Shown here: positions 5,018 through 6,505 of the stretch, piece after piece
Layout of the letters: each line of letters begins with the position of its first letter
How positions within the stretch are numbered: position 1 is the stretch's first letter
From: Geodermatophilaceae bacterium
GTDB lineage: Bacteria > Actinomycetota > Actinomycetes > Mycobacteriales > Geodermatophilaceae
Direction: 5' to 3'
DNA: 6,505 nt
Assembly (NCBI GenBank): GCA_013814015.1
Contig: JACCQS010000465.1
Span: forward strand, 1-6,505
Translations under genes and position numbers: made by a program
The notes under the pieces: generated by a model
Told to the model about the DNA's origin: nothing
The model's database searches: none
What the model saw: the letters and a program-made list of their open reading frames with translations, nothing else

Positions 5018-6505
5018 ATGTCAGCTGACTCGGCGCAACCAGCCCTCGAGCCCGGCCGCCGTCCCAGCGCCGGGCGATCCGACGACGCCGTCGGTCAGCA
5101 CGAGGACGACACCGGCCAGGAGGTCGAGTCCCCACCGGAGAGGCTGACGTTGGCCGACGATGTGCCTGTTGAGGCCGAGGGGGAGCGGCCGGCCCGGACA
5201 CTCAGCGGTCGCCTGCAACTCGCGCTGAGCGCCGTGGCCGCGCTGGTGTCGGTGTACGCGCTCTACAACGTGTTCTCGCCATTCACGGTCCTGCCGTACC
5301 GGATCATCTTCCTCGCGGTCGTGCTGCCGCTGACGTTCCTGCTGTACCGGCCGGCGTTGAGCATCCTGCGGCGGCGCAAAGGCGGAGCGGACGCCGAAGC
5401 CAGCGGAACGGACGGGGGCACGCGGCGACCGGATCGGCCGACGCTGTGGGACTGGCTGCTGGCAGGGCTGTCGATCTTTGTCACCTTGTGGCCCTTGATC
5501 GGGGGCTTCGACGCCTACCTGGCCCGCAGCTTCGCGCCGTTCATCATTGATGTCGTCTGCGGGTTCGCCGTCGTCGCCCTCGTGCTCCTGGCGACCTGGC
5601 GCACGGTCGGTCCGGTGCTGCCGATCATCGTCGCGGTCTTCATCCTCTACGCCTACTTCGGCGCCCTCATCCCGGACGGCTGGCTGATCGGGCACCGCGG
5701 ATACGGGCTGCCGCGGTTGACCTCGCAGTTCGTCATGGGTACGGAGGGCACCTTCGGCGTCCCGCTGGACGTCGCCGCGACCTACATCATCCTGTTCACG
5801 ATCTACGGCGCGGTGCTGGAGCTGTCCGGGGCCGGCCAGTTCTTCCTGGACATCAGCCTTGCCGCGTTCCGCAAATCCCGTACGGCCCCCGGTCGTACGG
5901 TCACGATGGCCGGCTTCCTGTTGGGCACCGTGTCGGGATCCTCGACCGCGACGACGGTCAGCCTCGGCTCGGTGGCCTGGCCGATCCTCAAGCGAGCGGG
6001 ATACCCGCGCGAGGCCGGTGGCGGGATCCTGGCCGCGGCCGGTATCGGCGCAATCCTGTCGCCACCGACCTTGGGCGCGGCGGCGTTCATCATCGCCGAG
6101 CTACTGCGAGTCTCCTACCTCGAAGTGCTCGGTTACGCGCTGATCCCGACCCTGCTGTACTACCTCGGAATCTTCCTGGCCATCGAGTTCGATGCGCGCC
6201 GGTTCGGCGTACGCGAGATCGAGATTCCACAGCAGGGCTTTTGGAAGCTGTTGGGCCGCTTCGGTTATCACTTCAGTTCGTTGATCATCATCGTGGTGCT
6301 GCTGGCGCTGGGTCAGTCAGCGTTCAAGGCGGTCGTGTACGCGTCCGTGCTCGCTTTCCTCCTGTCTTTCCTGGACAGGCGGCACCGGATGACTCCGCCC
6401 AGAGTCTTTGCCGCACTTGCCAAGGGGGCATCCGGCGTCCTGCCCGTGGCGGCGACCTGCGCGGCCGCGGGGCTCATCGTCGCGGTGCTGACGATCACCG
6501 GGCTC
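5018..6505 (+). CDS. TRAP transporter fused permease (4TM-12TM type), 3' truncated by the window
   Basis: The frame is open from the ATG at 5018 to the last base (496 codons, no stop), so the C-terminal part lies outside. It is the membrane component of a TAXI-TRAP importer, with the small (DctQ-like) and large (DctM-like) subunits fused and transport driven by an ion gradient. Residues 1 to ~62 form a hydrophilic, Asp/Glu/Arg-rich N-terminus. Hydrophobic segments follow at about 66-88, 93-111, 145-162, 174-193 and 197-216, then the DctM-like core. Family hallmarks are GTEGTFGVPLDVAATYI, GTVSGSSTATTVSLGSVAWP (303-322), LKRAGYPREAGGGILAAAG, and ILSPPTLGAAAFIIAE (346-361). The visible part ends in AAAGLIVAVLTITGL, a conserved mid-to-late region. 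Family members usually run about 600-700 residues, so perhaps 100-200 are missing. The receptor for it is probably the TAXI lipoprotein at 1690-2694, on the far side of the two-component operon. A second TAXI gene could follow beyond the edge. Confidence 0.93.
   Translation, partial: MSADSAQPALEPGRRPSAGRSDDAVGQHEDDTGQEVESPPERLTLADDVPVEAEGERPARTLSGRLQLALSAVAALVSVYALYNVFSPFTVLPYRIIFLAVVLPLTFLLYRPALSILRRRKGGADAEASGTDGGTRRPDRPTLWDWLLAGLSIFVTLWPLIGGFDAYLARSFAPFIIDVVCGFAVVALVLLATWRTVGPVLPIIVAVFILYAYFGALIPDGWLIGHRGYGLPRLTSQFVMGTEGTFGVPLDVAATYIILFTIYGAVLELSGAGQFFLDISLAAFRKSRTAPGRTVTMAGFLLGTVSGSSTATTVSLGSVAWPILKRAGYPREAGGGILAAAGIGAILSPPTLGAAAFIIAELLRVSYLEVLGYALIPTLLYYLGIFLAIEFDARRFGVREIEIPQQGFWKLLGRFGYHFSSLIIIVVLLALGQSAFKAVVYASVLAFLLSFLDRRHRMTPPRVFAALAKGASGVLPVAATCAAAGLIVAVLTITGL

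Noticed and set aside
5021..5695. Minus-strand open frame of 224 codons opposite the permease
   Set aside because: It is a shadow of the permease; the translation is dominated by Gln, Arg, Asp and Gly with no family motif, while the plus strand shows clear TRAP permease motifs.
1..6505. Search by eye for CRISPR arrays, insertion sequences, tRNA or rRNA genes, and attachment sites
   Set aside because: No tandem spaced repeats, transposase motifs, terminal repeats flanking a gene, tRNA cloverleaf or rRNA segments were seen; the window is nearly filled by five ordinary protein genes.

Overview
The window comes from a high-GC actinomycete-type chromosome. The evidence is strong G/C bias at third codon positions, frequent GTG starts, an actinobacterial style of lipoprotein and histidine kinase, and stem-loops without U-tracts. 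The sequence does not allow a genus to be named.

Layout from left to right. Positions 1-185 carry no convincing gene but hold a strong stem-loop (120-170) just past the end of an amidase gene. Positions 186-1601 (minus) encode a complete amidase-signature hydrolase with an intact Lys-Ser-Ser triad. A short divergent spacer follows. Positions ~1690-2694 (plus) encode a TAXI-family TRAP solute-binding lipoprotein. Positions 2633-4159 (minus) encode a membrane sensor histidine kinase that runs tail-to-tail into the binding-protein gene with a 62-bp overlap. Positions 4156-4887 (minus) encode its OmpR-family response regulator, joined to the kinase by an ATGA overlap. A divergent regulatory spacer (4888-5017) contains a plausible promoter for the two-component operon and an imperfect inverted repeat. 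Positions 5018-6505 (plus) encode a fused TRAP permease that runs off the right edge.

The four central and right-hand genes look like one module: a TAXI receptor, a fused TRAP permease that would import its ligand, and a two-component system on the opposite strand between them that could sense the ligand or the receptor and control the transporter. The arrangement recalls TctDE control of tripartite tricarboxylate (TTT) transport, but with a TAXI-TRAP transporter. The amidase, divergent from the receptor gene, may act on the imported compound or its amide; that is an inference from position only. The transported substrate cannot be read from the sequence. Each protein family is well known, so any novelty lies in the arrangement: receptor and permease separated by an antiparallel sensor operon, the kinase/receptor overlap with an added kinase tail, and the inverted repeat over the TCS promoter.
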